Program-made: the position numbers and the translations under genes | Notes under the pieces: model-generated | What the model was told of the DNA's origin: nothing | Seen by the model: only the letters and a program-made list of their open reading frames with translations | The model's database searches: none | Source of the DNA: Flavobacterium sp. SH_e | GTDB lineage: Bacteria > Bacteroidota > Bacteroidia > Flavobacteriales > Flavobacteriaceae | Direction of reading: 5' to 3' | Assembly: GCF_025717045.1 (NCBI RefSeq) | Contig: NZ_JAOVZN010000001.1 | Location: 310,001 to 374,000, forward strand | Length of the DNA: 64,000 nucleotides | In this document: positions 63,801 through 64,000 of the stretch, one piece after another | Numbering within the stretch: position 1 is the first letter of the stretch | Layout: each line of letters starts with the position of its first letter

Positions 63801-64000
63801 TTGGATCAGGCACATCAGGTCAAAACAACTTTGTTACGTCTACAAGATATTTATTAGACATGTCTTACTTCCGTTTAAAGAACTTTACGTTTGGATATAA
63901 CTTGCCAGCAGCAATTGTGAAAAAAGCAGGATTAGAAAAAGTAAGATTGTATACTTCAGGTGAAAATTTAGTGACTTGGAAAGACAAACGTCTTCCTGTA
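60803..64000 (+). CDS. SusC/RagA-family TonB-dependent receptor, partial
   Basis: The frame runs from ATG 60803 to the window edge without a stop (1066 codons seen). Signal peptide MKKLLLISVLVLFIQTAFG, carboxypeptidase-like domain about 22-105 (ITGTVKSKTDGIPIPGVS, then DGHYSISVAPG), plug about 115-225 (LDEVVVVGFASQKKTNLTG, SVLKDAASASIYGARAAFG), then the beta-barrel. It would import oligosaccharides with a SusD partner, expected just beyond the window. It is divergent from the DeoR gene and probably belongs to the same peptidoglycan-sugar locus. Ligand not shown by sequence. Confidence 0.95.
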   Translation, partial: MKKLLLISVLVLFIQTAFGQTKTITGTVKSKTDGIPIPGVSVVIQGTTNGTSTDFDGHYSISVAPGRTLSFSYMGFESQLIKIENQQKVNVDLSESTSKLDEVVVVGFASQKKTNLTGAVANIDVSKTIGSRPLTDVSKALQGTTPGVNVSFNSGNINRAANINIRGAGTINGSDAPLILVDGVPTDLSLINPNDIATMSVLKDAASASIYGARAAFGVVLITTKGGKTGEGKVRFSYSANTAFTNPISTLQFLDPTEEIPGLIAAGTRTDGSTPEIFGQNYSVLLDGIKNWKEKYANNRTSHEMVYGEDWEIKNGTPYFYRVWDANKELYASDALQTTHNLSAQGNLGDKSSFFASFGLTNQEGMLRVNQEKRQRVNINLGFTTKLADWLTGDFKVMTINSTYDQPFNYYGGSGTDDTGYGGYFGYALRWGQYFPNFGTYRGYNFRTAGGYLSNASRNENNKRNTRLSAKFTADITKDLNLITEVSTVNEYYNRKQNGGKFLAWDSWSAMPYDATTIQTATPATLETGNDYVAQSKSESTTNVVNIYGNYKKQFDKHNFKFLGGFNSEWQNFSRNYARRNTLLDKSKPEFNLAVGEQFVSGAANTSLNPAETEYSIAGFFARVNYDYNGIYLVELNARYDGSSRFPTNEQWGFFPSASVGYKIVNEKFMEGTRSWLTDLKLRGSIGAIGNQNVGNNAFLSIMNAKNPSWVNSGTTIPPSTDLPTNVDPALTWEKVYTKDVGIDIKIFDMLGATFDWYQRDTKGMLAPGITLPGSFGQASAQTNSGNMRTRGWELGLNFNKQLSESASVFVDLALSDYKSVITKWNNSSKLLALVTTGTTPYYNGYEIGQIWGLTSDRLLQADDVITNNGKTVNGVDYSKTMGGNFQYGAGDVHYVDLDGDGAITRGAGTADDHGDLRKIGNSTPRYKYGITLGGKYRGFDISAFFQGVGKRDYWAASDAVLPFYRAPQQMYANQADYWTPENTDAYFPNPYYGNEANTFGSGTSGQNNFVTSTRYLLDMSYFRLKNFTFGYNLPAAIVKKAGLEKVRLYTSGENLVTWKDKRLPV

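Overview
The window looks like chromosomal DNA of a Flavobacterium-type Bacteroidetes. It is AT-rich. It carries a T9SS C-terminal sorting domain, SusC and UpxY homologues, A-rich ribosome-binding regions and several promoters of the form TAnnTTTG. No transposase, integrase, tRNA, rRNA or CRISPR array was seen.

Layout. (1) 1-8384, minus strand: a surface polysaccharide operon making GDP-fucose, UDP-glucuronate and GDP-mannose precursors, with a flippase, an acetyltransferase and two glycosyltransferases. A divergent UpxY-type antiterminator and two small Xre regulators follow (9007-10082). (2) 10603-14048: three secreted proteins in one operon, namely a T9SS cargo protein, an unknown exported protein and a large beta-helix protein. 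(3) 14916-25084: a compact hybrid biosynthetic cluster, A-T-KS-AT-ACP followed by C-A-T-TE plus a phosphopantetheinyl transferase. Both A domains carry nearly the same substrate code, which resembles glycine codes. (4) 25160-31135: AI-2E family exporter, K+ channel-like protein and an EmrAB-TolC-type efflux operon. (5) 31461-34912: a SAM-I riboswitch in front of an operon with a TlpA-like thioredoxin, a cysteine-desulfurase-like PLP enzyme and a cupin. A 28-codon reading frame lies in the leader. (6) 35079-46815: a multi-PAS histidine kinase with response regulator, small lipoproteins, a Rieske-FAD oxidoreductase, an SDR, a subtilase lipoprotein, and an AraC regulator ahead of a LigB-type dioxygenase and an esterase. 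(7) 46892-64000: a TonB receptor and a gene set that fits peptidoglycan sugar salvage (NamZ-like DUF1343, AmpC-like hydrolase, GH20 hexosaminidase, GHL10 hydrolase, esterase, D-lactate-dehydrogenase-like flavoprotein, DeoR regulator and a SusC receptor cut by the window edge).

Working together: in region 7, exported hydrolases would release GlcNAc and MurNAc products and SusC would import them. The flavoprotein could oxidise D-lactate freed from MurNAc. A 16-bp sequence repeated upstream of the flavoprotein and between deoR and susC suggests shared DeoR control. In region 5, SAM would switch off a sulfur-handling operon whose exact chemistry is unknown. The most unusual items are the riboswitch operon with its leader peptide frame, the small NRPS-PKS cluster, and the MurNAc/D-lactate locus.
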